Assembly (NCBI GenBank): GCA_023701435.1
Contig: JAMPXB010000016.1
Location: 16,238 to 80,237 of the forward strand
DNA from: Bacteriovoracaceae bacterium
Lineage (GTDB): Bacteria; Bdellovibrionota; Bacteriovoracia; Bacteriovoracales; Bacteriovoracaceae
Reading direction: 5' to 3'
DNA: 64,000 bases
Program-made: the position numbers and the translations under genes
Part shown: positions 43,211-51,952 of the stretch, in pieces
Layout: every line of letters starts with the position of its first letter
Numbering within the stretch: the first letter of the stretch is position 1
Notes under the pieces: model-generated
The model's input: the letters and a program-made list of their open reading frames with translations, nothing else
What the model was told of the DNA's origin: nothing
Databases searched by the model: none

Positions 43211-44240
43211 ATGATTTCCATTTCTCGGTAAGGTGTTGGATATGTTCCGAAGGGGAGAGGCTGATAATTTCAGGGAACTCCAGCACGACGGGAAATACTT
43301 CTTGTAATTGTTTCTTTAGCATTTGTTCTTTGTCTTCCAGCGAACCTTTTAAGCTCGCCAGATGAGGCTCAGCAGGTTCCCAGCCCTGGAGCTCCAGTTC
43401 AAGGCACTTATTTAAAACCAGGAAATGATCCTGATGAATAAAGTGACTGGCATGAGAGCGAAGTTCGATCGCTTCCTGGGCCTTACCTTGTTCTACGGAT
43501 GTGACCAAAAACCAATTGCATTCAGTTCTCGATTTTAGCTTATCCTGAAGAGAAAGTCCTTTTAGGAAAGCATCCCGGGATTGATAAATAATCTGGACCG
43601 CCCCAATAAAGTCATCAATGAACTCTGCACCTGTCACATTTTGCAGGTAACCCAGGAGCTTCCGGACGCCGGAAGAGATGACCCGGTTGATGAGATTGAG
43701 ACCAAATACTTTTTTACCGGCACTTGCCGTCTTTTGACCAAGGTAACTGAAAATTTCGACAAAGTTCTGATCAAAGAAGGACTTAATTTTCCCCAGACTT
43801 TCCAGAAAGTCCAGAAAGTGGGCGCCCGGAGGTGTGTCCAGTACAACCACGTCATACAGTCCAGTTTCAAATTGCATCTGAACTTCAACCATCGACAGGA
43901 TCTCGTTCATCCCACCATAAGGCTTTGATAAAATCTGTACAATCCTGTTATTGGCGAGATCGGGAGTTTGATATTTTTTGGCCATCCGTCCAATGGTCTT
44001 TTCAGGGGACATCAGGAGGGCATCAAGCTTTGCGCCTTCCAGTTCTACGGGCGTCACTTCTCCCACAGCATCACCTTGCAGACCCAACAGGTCCTTCAAT
44101 CGCTTGGCAGGATCGATGGTAATAAGAAGAACGCGGTTTCCAGACTGAGATAAGCTTAAGGCCCTGGCCGTTGCCAGAGTTGTTTTTCCAACCCCGCCGG
44201 TGCCACAGAAAATCTCAAATGATTTAGTGGATAAAGTCAC
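43194..44240 (-). CDS. ArsA/Get3-like ATPase lacking the signature lysine
   Basis: A 348-residue SIMIBI ATPase. The P-loop reads FCGTGGVGKTT (11-21): the deviant Walker A lysine that reaches across the dimer (KGGVGKT in most relatives) is Thr14, while the nucleotide-binding Lys19 is kept. Switch I TIDPAKRLKDLLG and switch II LDTPPGAHFLDF are present. The arsenite-binding cysteines of true ArsA are not seen, and neither is the Get3 CxxC. It is 26 nt downstream of a second ATPase that has the full Walker motif, so a heterodimer is likely. The glutamate-cysteine ligase gene starts inside its 3' end. Confidence 0.87.
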   Translation of the reverse strand: MTLSTKSFEIFCGTGGVGKTTLATARALSLSQSGNRVLLITIDPAKRLKDLLGLQGDAVGEVTPVELEGAKLDALLMSPEKTIGRMAKKYQTPDLANNRIVQILSKPYGGMNEILSMVEVQMQFETGLYDVVVLDTPPGAHFLDFLESLGKIKSFFDQNFVEIFSYLGQKTASAGKKVFGLNLINRVISSGVRKLLGYLQNVTGAEFIDDFIGAVQIIYQSRDAFLKGLSLQDKLKSRTECNWFLVTSVEQGKAQEAIELRSHASHFIHQDHFLVLNKCLELELQGWEPAEPHLASLKGSLEDKEQMLKKQLQEVFPVVLEFPEIISLSPSEHIQHLTEKWKSYVPQS

Positions 44241-44266
44241 ACTCGCCCTTTGAAAGTTTCATTATT

Positions 44267-45082
44267 CTATATGAGTTTTGCGAGAGACCCAACTAATTCT
44301 GTCTCAATTGCGAGCGGGTCATGACTTAAAGAATGGGGAAGAATGCATCGCATCTCAGACAAGTTATCCTGAATCAGCTGCTTTTCGTTTAAGGCCTTGT
44401 CGCGAAGTCCCTGAGGCAATTTTTCCAGATCGTTTTCCACCAGCGTAAAGAGGCAGTTGTTCACGGTAATGTCCACATCAACTGGGGTCCTTTCATGAAG
44501 GCCCGTCCGTAGCTCAACTGCTTCCTGCCATGACATCAGGCTAGGAAGGCTTACCACATGAATCTTGGTATATTCGGGATTGTTAAGCAGCGCCAGCATT
44601 TTGCCGGTGTCCTCAAAAATGGCCCCACTCTCAAAAATCTGTTTAAAATTGGTGGTTGATTCAACCATGGTCAGCGCGTGTCCCGAAGCAGGGGCATCAA
44701 GCACGACAATAAGCCTAGGATTCGCTTTTCCCATTTCCAGGATGCGTCCCAAATAAATGAGGTAACTAAATCCTGGTACCATATTGATTAAGGCCCGGAA
44801 GAAAGGAGTCTTCACAATCCAGGAAGCAATCATTTTGGAATTAAGTCTTTTTTCAATATAAGTTCTGGCACACTCTTCTAAGTCCAGGGAAATTTCTCGG
44901 ATGCCATTGACTGTTTTTTCAGTTGTTCCTGTTTGAACATCACTTAAAGACTGGCCTTGAAAAGTTAAATAGATCGCCTCGTGGTCATGTTCCAGAAGAT
45001 AACGGACAAAGGCCTTGCTGAGGGTGGTTTTACCAACGCCGCCTTTGCCGGTGAATATGTAAAGGCGACGTAGAGATTCCAT
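44267..45082 (-). CDS. ArsA/Get3-like ATPase with intact deviant Walker A
   Basis: A 271-residue SIMIBI ATPase, shorter than its neighbour. The P-loop FTGKGGVGKTT (10-20) has the signature Lys13 as well as Lys18. Switch II reads VVLDAPASGHALTMVE, and there is a VNNCLF segment after the central strands. It lacks the hydrophobic client-binding insertion expected of a large Get3. Its start overlaps the stop of the outer-membrane protein gene by one base (TAATG). It and the following paralogue are probably one complex. Clients are unknown; ion transport is not supported because no ArsB-like membrane partner is adjacent. Confidence 0.88.
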   Translation of the reverse strand: MESLRRLYIFTGKGGVGKTTLSKAFVRYLLEHDHEAIYLTFQGQSLSDVQTGTTEKTVNGIREISLDLEECARTYIEKRLNSKMIASWIVKTPFFRALINMVPGFSYLIYLGRILEMGKANPRLIVVLDAPASGHALTMVESTTNFKQIFESGAIFEDTGKMLALLNNPEYTKIHVVSLPSLMSWQEAVELRTGLHERTPVDVDITVNNCLFTLVENDLEKLPQGLRDKALNEKQLIQDNLSEMRCILPHSLSHDPLAIETELVGSLAKLI

Positions 45083-45765
45083 TAGAAGAGGTACATACCA
45101 GTGATGAGAAGTTTCATATAGTAACCTTTAACATCTGATTGATCATCCTGCTGGACTTTAAATGGCCAGTGCATTTGTCCCATTACACCTACAACATAAT
45201 GATCATTAAGACGAAGATCAACTCCAGCACCAAAATTTAAACCAAAAGTTAGTTTCTGATCTGACCATTTTGATTTGCCATTTTCCTCTCTTTTCATTTG
45301 TGGCGCATAAAAGCCCAGACCCCCCAGGAAGTAGGGTGAGAGATTATCATATTCAACGAAGCGACCCTTAATGGAAGTTGCCAGTCCCATGACTTTCATC
45401 CGCTCATTTTCGTCTTTATGCTCAGAGATATGAGCGTCTACCAGAAGATCAAAAGAATAGCTGGCGGCATAAGAGTAGAGGAGATCGAGTGTGATCTTAT
45501 CGTTGCCGTGCTTGCCATAATTACCAAAAAGAAAAGTCTGACCAACGCCCAGACCGACCCCGTGTTGCTGTAAACGACGAGGGGAACCAGAATTCAAGGA
45601 AGACGATTTTGATTCTTTTGCTTCGCTTTCATCTGGTGAAGAAGTGTCCTCTTTGGAGAGTTCTTTACTAGTGTCAGGAGTTTTAATGGCAAAAGAATAA
45701 GATGGGCTAAAACAACTCATGGCCACAAGGGCCATGAGTATAGTGCTGAAATTTTTATTACTCAT
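45082..45765 (-). CDS. Exported outer-membrane beta-barrel-type protein
   Basis: A 227-residue protein with a signal peptide (cleavage near FAIKT at about residue 26). A Ser/Glu/Lys-rich acidic linker follows, then about 150 residues of alternating strands (GVGLGVGQTFLFGNYG, YSFDLLVDAHIS, GLGFYAPQMKRE, LTFGLNFGAGVDLRL) ending in LLITGMYLF, a terminal aromatic as in OMPs. It is shaped like an eight-stranded OmpX/OmpW-size barrel. It lies 9 nt after the PhaR-like gene and one base before the first ATPase, so it is part of the same operon. Function unknown. Confidence 0.7.
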   Translation of the reverse strand: MSNKNFSTILMALVAMSCFSPSYSFAIKTPDTSKELSKEDTSSPDESEAKESKSSSLNSGSPRRLQQHGVGLGVGQTFLFGNYGKHGNDKITLDLLYSYAASYSFDLLVDAHISEHKDENERMKVMGLATSIKGRFVEYDNLSPYFLGGLGFYAPQMKREENGKSKWSDQKLTFGLNFGAGVDLRLNDHYVVGVMGQMHWPFKVQQDDQSDVKGYYMKLLITGMYLF

Positions 45766-45774
45766 GAACCTAGG

Positions 45775-46170
45775 TTAGTTCAAAGTCGTAGAATTTTCCA
45801 TAGAAGAGTTAAGACCAGCAACAAAAGCCGGCTTGAAATCTTCAGCAATAATTGCTGCTGGCATTTCGAAAGTAAGGTTTAACTTACCTTCAAGACCGCC
45901 GATGTAACCAGTAAGAGTGCCTTCTTCAGAACGGATAACGCGCTTAAGAAGTTCAGTGTTTCCTGGCTTAAGAGACTTACGCTCTTGATCGAAAAGAAGC
46001 TGGATTTGAGTCATATAAGTGATGTCATTCTTTGACTTATTATCGATAACCTGGATTTCATGACCTTCACGAATAATCTGAGCGATTTCTTCGAGAGTTA
46101 CATAGCAGCTTTGGAAAGTGTCGTAGAGCTTGCGGTTCTGGTAACGCTTGATGATACGTACGTCTTTCAT
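45775..46170 (-). CDS. PhaR-like (polyhydroxyalkanoate accumulation regulator) DNA-binding protein
   Basis: A 131-residue protein. Its first 63 residues, IKRYQNRKLYDTFQSCYVTLEEIAQIIREG then IQVIDNKSKNDIT, match the PHB/PHA accumulation regulator DNA-binding domain (YPNRRLYDT-x-x-S-x-YVTL). The following LTQIQLLFDQE-like region corresponds to the second short repeat. It lacks the long tail of PhaR and has only about 65 residues after the DNA-binding domain. GGGG precedes the ATG. It heads the leftward operon of barrel protein, ATPases, gshA and trans-sulfuration gene, so it may regulate it. No PHA synthase is in the window. Confidence 0.88.
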   Translation of the reverse strand: MKDVRIIKRYQNRKLYDTFQSCYVTLEEIAQIIREGHEIQVIDNKSKNDITYMTQIQLLFDQERKSLKPGNTELLKRVIRSEEGTLTGYIGGLEGKLNLTFEMPAAIIAEDFKPAFVAGLNSSMENSTTLN

Positions 46171-46566
46171 GTTGTTCCCCTAATTTGTGGTTATACCCTT
46201 TTAATTCATTTAAAGGTACATTCGTTAATAGTTTCTTTATTTAGAGAAAGGTGCAGCGCACTCAAAGAAATATGTTTTTGCGCGCTATTACTTTCGAAAA
46301 CGGTTGGGTTTTACTAATACCGCCCTTGGCTGTCAACCCAGATGGTCATAAATAATCCTAAAGATGAAAAAAAATCACTAAAAAACGGTAAAAAATTCCT
46401 ACCTCGATTAAGTTTAATCAAGCAGTTACGGCTATTTGGACAGCTAGAATGGGCTTAAGCTTGCCTTGCGTTAAAAATTTCATTTTCTAATAATCCGCTA
46501 ACAGCAACCGATAAAAGAAGAGAGTGGCCGGTCCTTCCTTGACCCCACTTTAAGCACAGGACGTTT
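46171..46566. promoter_or_regulatory. Divergent intergenic region, PhaR-like operon versus TPR lipoprotein
   Basis: 396 AT-rich bases hold the promoters of two divergent units. GTGCAGCGCAC (46251-46261) is a short perfect palindrome (GTGC-AGC-GCAC) upstream of the PhaR-like gene, a possible TGC-type PhaR operator. I see no gene and cannot place -35/-10 elements with confidence. Confidence 0.3.
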
Positions 46567-48423
46567 ATGAAACTGCACCCTTCTTTTATTCCATTCTTCC
46601 TTATTTGCTTGTTCGCCGTCGGGTGCGCTCATCAAGAAACCACACGCAAAGCGGAGCTTACAGATTTTACCCCCGAGCAGTTGGAGGAGTTAAATCGAGA
46701 GGCCCTGGTCATTGCTTCAAAACGCCTTGAAGAAATGGTGATCCAGGCGAAGGCCAATCAATCAACCGTAAATTATTTGGCCACGGACCTGTTTCTTAAA
46801 GGAAATATGTCGTTGATCGAAGGCGATTACACAACCGCCTCCGTTTTGTTTAAGCACCTGGTGACGCTGGTCCCAGACGATGAGTTTTTGCAGAAAAAAT
46901 TCGCCATTAGCCTTATTCGAGTAGGGGATCTGGAAGCATCCATGGTGGTTTTAGAAAAACTCTATAAAAAATCAAAAGAAGAAAAAGTAGGCCTCATTCT
47001 CGCCGGAGTTTACACCGGGGTAGATAAAGAAGAAGAGGCCAAAAAGGTCTATCGTCAAATCCTGGCGGCCAATCCTAAAAATGAAGATGCCTGTGTCTTT
47101 TTAAGTAAGGCGCTGGCGATGAGTAAGGAAAATGATAAGGCCATTGCCCAGTTGAAGGCCTGCTCAGATAAAGACAAGAAAAATGGTATGTATGATTATT
47201 ATGCCGGGAAAATCTATCTTGAGATGGGACAAGTGGCCCGGGCCATGAAGTCTTTTGAACAGGCGAACGTCCGTCAACCGGACTTAGGCCAGGCGGTTAG
47301 TGCCCAGGGAATTATCCTGGAAGAAAGAGAACAGCATGATGCTGCTATCACAATTTATAAAAAGTACTTAGAAAAACAGCCCTACGATACAGGGATTTTG
47401 ACCCGGGTGGTTCAGAGTCTCTTTTTGAAAGAAAGATTTGATGAAGTTATTCCTTATGCTGAACGTCTCAGCGATATTGAGCCGGAAAATCTCAATTTGA
47501 AGGTCAAGCTGGGCATTCTTTATACAGATTCTAAAAAATACCCAGAAGCTATTTCAGTATTCAAAGACCTTTTAGTATCTGCTCCGAACTCGGATAAAAT
47601 CCTTTATTACCTGGGCGCCATTCATCAGGAGATGAATGAGTATCAGGCATCGATTGAATATTTTAATCAAATCCCTTCTGAAAGCGGTCTTTACACAGAT
47701 AGTTCAGTGCAGATGGCCAACATGCTTTCGACTCTGGCCCAGAACGAATTTCACAAAGAGCAGGGAACAACCTGGAAAGAGAAATTTGTCAAACACGTGA
47801 ATCAAAAACTGGCAGAATTTAAAGATATGAGAATTGAATTCAGCGTCATTAAATCCGGTTTTTATGAAGGAATTGGACAGTACAAAGACGCCATGGAAGC
47901 GATGATGGTGGTTCAGGACGAAAAGAATTTCTCTACTCAGCACAAATACTACCTGGCCAACCTTTATGAAAAAGAAAAAAGGTTTGAAGAATCCACCGCT
48001 CTGATTATGAGTATTATTGAGAAGGAACCTAAAAATGCCCATGCCTGGAACTTTTTGGGCTATTCCCTGTTGGTACGGGGGGAACAGATGGACAAGGCCT
48101 TCGAGTATATTCAAACAGCACTGAAAATCAGCCCTAATGACGGTTACATCCGTGACTCTTTAGGCTGGTACTATTTTAAAAAAGGTGAATATGGAAAGGC
48201 CCTGGCAGAACTGGAAATGGCCTTTAAAAAAGTCCCTGAGGACGTTGAAATATTGAAGCACCTGGCGACTGTTCATAAGAAAATGAAAGACTTTTCCCGT
48301 GCGAAAAGTTTTCTGGAATCAGCTCTTAAGCATGTGCGCTATCAAACAGAAAGAAATGAAATTATGTCGCAAATGGAAGAACTCGAAGGCGACCGTCTCC
48401 CTGCATCTGGCAAGCTCGATTGA
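46567..48423 (+). CDS. TPR-repeat lipoprotein
   Basis: A 618-residue lipoprotein (lipobox FAVGC, Cys20) with tetratricopeptide repeats over most of its length. Examples of the TPR pattern are YKQAL-like units such as GDYTTASVLFKHLVTLVPDD, AIAQLKACSDKDKKNGMYDYYAGK, AAITIYKKYLEKQPYDT and AFEYIQTALKISPNDG; I count roughly ten. It ends with a short Glu/Asp-rich piece. AGGA lies before the ATG. It is followed after 37 nt by a small lipoprotein, and both could belong to a periplasmic or outer-membrane assembly or secretion complex. No enzymatic motif. Confidence 0.85.
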   Translation: MKLHPSFIPFFLICLFAVGCAHQETTRKAELTDFTPEQLEELNREALVIASKRLEEMVIQAKANQSTVNYLATDLFLKGNMSLIEGDYTTASVLFKHLVTLVPDDEFLQKKFAISLIRVGDLEASMVVLEKLYKKSKEEKVGLILAGVYTGVDKEEEAKKVYRQILAANPKNEDACVFLSKALAMSKENDKAIAQLKACSDKDKKNGMYDYYAGKIYLEMGQVARAMKSFEQANVRQPDLGQAVSAQGIILEEREQHDAAITIYKKYLEKQPYDTGILTRVVQSLFLKERFDEVIPYAERLSDIEPENLNLKVKLGILYTDSKKYPEAISVFKDLLVSAPNSDKILYYLGAIHQEMNEYQASIEYFNQIPSESGLYTDSSVQMANMLSTLAQNEFHKEQGTTWKEKFVKHVNQKLAEFKDMRIEFSVIKSGFYEGIGQYKDAMEAMMVVQDEKNFSTQHKYYLANLYEKEKRFEESTALIMSIIEKEPKNAHAWNFLGYSLLVRGEQMDKAFEYIQTALKISPNDGYIRDSLGWYYFKKGEYGKALAELEMAFKKVPEDVEILKHLATVHKKMKDFSRAKSFLESALKHVRYQTERNEIMSQMEELEGDRLPASGKLD

Positions 48424-48460
48424 ACTTGCGTTTCAATAAAAACAATTTCAATATGAGGTC

Positions 48461-49123
48461 ATGTTTTTTAAATGCATGACCTTTTTATTTTTCCTCTCCT
48501 CCTGTGCTCTTTTTAAAGGGACTCAGAACCTTCAGTCATTAGACAAAGAAAAATTGCTGGACGCTATTCAGCTCACTGGCGAAGGCCGAGGTAGATTAAG
48601 TCTGGGGCAAAGCCAATATCTTTTTAGTTTTGATAGTCTGCTAAAGGACAAAAAGGATTGGATCCTGGTGGTAGCGATTCCGCTGCAAGGTGAAGAAGTC
48701 ATGGTTTTGCCGGATTTGACGGAGAAAGACACTCAAAATGCTGAAATGGAAACTTTTGAAGAACGTATCGACCATGAATTTCAGACTTTAAAGCTTGATC
48801 GCATTTTAACCGGACGGGAGTTTATAGAAGAAATTCGTACGTTGATCAGATTTAATTTCGCCAAGGCCCTTAAACAAAAAAGAGATTGTTCGGAGCACCA
48901 AGAAGGCCTTGTTTGCCAGCTTGATGGGGAGAACTTTTTAGTTACCGCTAGTGAAAAAGAATTCAATGTTACAAAGTTGTTGGGGCGAGGAAGAAGAGTC
49001 GTCCTGGAAGGACGAAATCTTACAGATTCTTACTTTTTGCAAACTAATATCCGTCTCTATTCTAATGACGTGAGTTACGAGCGAAAGAACTCTTCCTTTT
49101 CATTAGAACTTTTCTGGAAGTAG
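48461..49123 (+). CDS. Small lipoprotein, LolB- or DUF4292-like in shape
   Basis: A 220-residue lipoprotein with lipobox FLSSC at about residue 15. The mature part, AIQLTGEGRGRLSLGQSQYL then WILVVAIPLQGEEVMVLPDL, resembles the open-barrel pattern of LolB/DUF4292-like lipoproteins, although I cannot assign it. A C-terminal region has two cysteines (RDCSEHQEGLVCQ). The ATG at 48461 has GAGGT only 2 nt upstream; the ATG at 48476 is the alternative. It follows the TPR lipoprotein on the same strand. Confidence 0.55.
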   Translation: MFFKCMTFLFFLSSCALFKGTQNLQSLDKEKLLDAIQLTGEGRGRLSLGQSQYLFSFDSLLKDKKDWILVVAIPLQGEEVMVLPDLTEKDTQNAEMETFEERIDHEFQTLKLDRILTGREFIEEIRTLIRFNFAKALKQKRDCSEHQEGLVCQLDGENFLVTASEKEFNVTKLLGRGRRVVLEGRNLTDSYFLQTNIRLYSNDVSYERKNSSFSLELFWK

Positions 49124-49238
49124 TATTGTCTGACTAAACTGGTTCCAAATTGCACCTCTTGTCAGGAACACTCTGTTTTTATAAAGATTAATCACCGGTA
49201 ATCGCTTACACTTATATTTATTTTTTCGAGGAGCATAA

Positions 49239-50996
49239 ATGAAAGGTTCGGTTTTAATTTTGGGCATTTTGCTTACGCTTGTGTTCGGATGCAGTAAGCA
49301 AAACAATTTCACTGAAAGAGAAATCAATCTAGTCTCTCCTGAAAAAATCTCTGGCTTTGATCCTATTAACGCTTCAGATAAATATTCTGGTAATGAAGCC
49401 GGAAAAGTTTATGAAGGTCTCTTCGAGTTCCATCCCTTAAAACGTCCTTATGAACTTATGCCGAATCTGGCCGCAAGTATGCCGGAGGTGAGTAAAGACG
49501 GCCTTACTTATACATTCAAAATTCGTAAAGGTGTTTTGTTCCATGACAGTCCAGCCTTCACCGGTGGCATTGGTCGTGAGATGAAAGCAGACGATGTTCT
49601 TTATTCTTATAAAAGACTTGCCGACCCTAAGCTTAGCGCTAAAGGATGGTGGGTTCTCGATGATAGAATTGTCGGTCTGAATGAATGGAGAGAGAAATAC
49701 TCTCAAGCAGAAGCAACTGATTATAACGAAGCGATTGAAGGCCTGAAAAAAGTTGATGACTACACATTTCAGATGAAATTGAAGAAACCATATCCGCAAT
49801 TTCTTTACGCTCTGGCAATGCCTTATACTTTCATTGTCGCCAAGGAAGCTGTTGAGCACTTTGGAAAAGAATTTCTGAACTATCCGGTAGGAACAGGACC
49901 GTTTGTTCTTCCAAAATTCGATCAATCAAGCATGATCGTTTATACTCGTAACACTAAATTCCGTGAAAAGTTCTATCCTTCAGAAGGTGAGGAAGGGGAC
50001 GATAAGCTTGGGCTACTGGCCGATGCTGGTAAAAAAATCCCTTTAGTGGATAAAATCAACGTTTACATTATCGTTGAGTCTCAGCCGAAATGGTTGTCTT
50101 TCATGAAGGCCAAAAACGACATGATTGAAATCAAAGACGTGAATATTCAGCAAACCCTTACTCCTGAAAATGAGCTAAGACCTGAGCATAAAGAAAAAGG
50201 TATGCGCCTGTTCATGCTTCCTATGCTGGATGTCGCTTACTTTGCTTTTAACCACGAAAACCCAATCTTTAAAAACGTTAAATTGCGTCAGGCGATGAAC
50301 CTTGCGTACGACAGAGACGGCGCGAATAAATTGTTCCACGAAAATACAGCTTTTATTGCTCAAGGACCAGTACCTCCAGGGCTGGCCGGTCACCGTAAAG
50401 AGTTTAAAAATCCATATAGCAAATTGGACATTGAACAAGCGAAGAAACTTTTGGCCGAAGCTGGTTATCCAGAAGGTAAAGGTTTGCCTGAAATTACTAT
50501 CCAAACTCGTAATGAAACAGTTGCTCGTCAGCAAATTGAATTCTTTGCAAAATGTATGGATAAAATTGGAATCAAAATCAGCGTGGGTATGAACACCTGG
50601 CCTGAACTAGTGAACAAAGTAACTAAGAAGCAACACCAGATGTACACGATGGCGTGGGGTGCAGACTATCCGGATGCTGAAAACTTCCTGGGTCTTCTTT
50701 ATTGTCCAAACCAATCTCCTGGTTCAAATGGTGCTAATTATTGTAACCCTGAGTTTGATGCTCTTTATAGCCAGGCCACTATACTGCAGGATTCTCCAGA
50801 GAGAACCAGTATGTATGAAAAGCTAAATGAAATGGTGGCCTTGGATGTGCCTTGGATTTTTGGATTTAACCGTACTGATATCTATCTGACTCAGGCATGG
50901 CTAAAAAATTACAAAGTAATGGAATTTAACCATAACCAGTTTCAGTATTTAAATGTTGACCTTGAAGTAAAAAAACAACTTAGCAAAAAGTTTTAG
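49239..50996 (+). CDS. oppA: ABC oligopeptide transporter, substrate-binding lipoprotein
   Basis: Binds peptides in the periplasm for the importer encoded next. The 585-residue protein is a lipoprotein (lipobox VFGC, Cys18) with the SBP_bac_5 family layout: LVSPEKISGFDPINAS, KVYEGLFEFHPL, FKIRKGVLFHDSP, YPVGTGPFVLPKFD and the hinge-side SVGMNTWPELV. GAGGAG stands before the ATG. The permease gene follows after 8 nt. Peptide length preference is not readable. The operon is oppA-B-C-DF. Confidence 0.93.
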   Translation: MKGSVLILGILLTLVFGCSKQNNFTEREINLVSPEKISGFDPINASDKYSGNEAGKVYEGLFEFHPLKRPYELMPNLAASMPEVSKDGLTYTFKIRKGVLFHDSPAFTGGIGREMKADDVLYSYKRLADPKLSAKGWWVLDDRIVGLNEWREKYSQAEATDYNEAIEGLKKVDDYTFQMKLKKPYPQFLYALAMPYTFIVAKEAVEHFGKEFLNYPVGTGPFVLPKFDQSSMIVYTRNTKFREKFYPSEGEEGDDKLGLLADAGKKIPLVDKINVYIIVESQPKWLSFMKAKNDMIEIKDVNIQQTLTPENELRPEHKEKGMRLFMLPMLDVAYFAFNHENPIFKNVKLRQAMNLAYDRDGANKLFHENTAFIAQGPVPPGLAGHRKEFKNPYSKLDIEQAKKLLAEAGYPEGKGLPEITIQTRNETVARQQIEFFAKCMDKIGIKISVGMNTWPELVNKVTKKQHQMYTMAWGADYPDAENFLGLLYCPNQSPGSNGANYCNPEFDALYSQATILQDSPERTSMYEKLNEMVALDVPWIFGFNRTDIYLTQAWLKNYKVMEFNHNQFQYLNVDLEVKKQLSKKF

Positions 50997-51004
50997 TAGG
51001 AAAG

Positions 51005-51940
51005 ATGATCAAGTATATCATTAGAAGACTCTTATATCTCATCCCGGTATTACTCGGGGTGAGTTTTATTATCTTTGTTCTGTTCAATTTAGTCTCAGGA
51101 GATCCGACAGCCGTTCTTCTTGGAAAAAATGCCACCGCCAAGCAGATGGCCGAACTGCGTGAACAATTAGGGCTTAATAAACCACTATTGGATCAGTACT
51201 TTGACGTTGTGAAGTCGGCATTTACTTTTGATTTCGGTCGCTCATGGGCCACCAAGCAGGAAATCTCTCAGATGATCATTCAAGGAGCTTATCCTTCTAT
51301 GGCGCTGACTGTTCCCGCCTTTATTATATCAACAGTGTTGTCTCTGATCATTTCACTGGTGGTAGCCTTCTATCGCGGCAAAGGAATCGATCTTTTTGTT
51401 CGATTCATGTGTATTGCCGGAGTTAGTGTTTCGGCCCTGGCCTATATTCTGTTCTTTCAGTACTTCTTTGCTTACCAGTTGGGTTGGTTTGAGATTTCTG
51501 GATTTGAATTTGGTTTCCCGGACTTTGTTCCTTTCATTGCCCTGCCGGCCATCATTTTTATTCTTTTAAGTCTTGGTCCAGATGTTCGCTTTTTTAGAAC
51601 AGTTATCCTGGATGAAATCTATCAGGACTATGTTCGTACTGCTCGGGCCAAGGGGCTCTCGGAAGTTATTATCTTATTAAAGCACGTTCTAAGAAATGCT
51701 CTGATTCCGATCATTACTTACGTGGTGATTCAAATTCCAAGTCTCATCTTAGGTGCTCTTTTACTCGAAAACTTTTTTAGTATTCCAGGTTTAGGTGGTA
51801 TTACGCTCAACGCTCTTAACTCATCAGACTTCCCGGTGATTAAGGCGATGGCAATCCTTTCAAGTGTCCTTTATATAATCCTCAGTTTAGTCACAGATGT
51901 ACTTTATACGTTTGCTGATCCTAGAGTGAAATTGAAGTAG
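51005..51940 (+). CDS. oppB: ABC oligopeptide transporter, inner-membrane permease B
   Basis: A 311-residue permease with about six transmembrane helices. It has the family start IIRRLLYLIPVLLGVSFIIF, the periplasmic PTAVLLGKNAT-x-x-QMAELREQLGL stretch, and the cytoplasmic EAA-type loop DYVRTARAKGLSEVIILLKHVLRNALIP (about 210-237) that docks on the ATPase. LLLENFFSIPGLGG follows. AGGAAAG precedes the ATG, 8 nt after oppA. Confidence 0.95.
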   Translation: MIKYIIRRLLYLIPVLLGVSFIIFVLFNLVSGDPTAVLLGKNATAKQMAELREQLGLNKPLLDQYFDVVKSAFTFDFGRSWATKQEISQMIIQGAYPSMALTVPAFIISTVLSLIISLVVAFYRGKGIDLFVRFMCIAGVSVSALAYILFFQYFFAYQLGWFEISGFEFGFPDFVPFIALPAIIFILLSLGPDVRFFRTVILDEIYQDYVRTARAKGLSEVIILLKHVLRNALIPIITYVVIQIPSLILGALLLENFFSIPGLGGITLNALNSSDFPVIKAMAILSSVLYIILSLVTDVLYTFADPRVKLK

Positions 51941-51952
51941 AAGTAGAAAAAT

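Noticed and set aside
43194..45082. Arsenite pump operon
   Set aside because: No ArsB/ArsC/ArsR genes and no arsenite-binding cysteines in the two ATPases.
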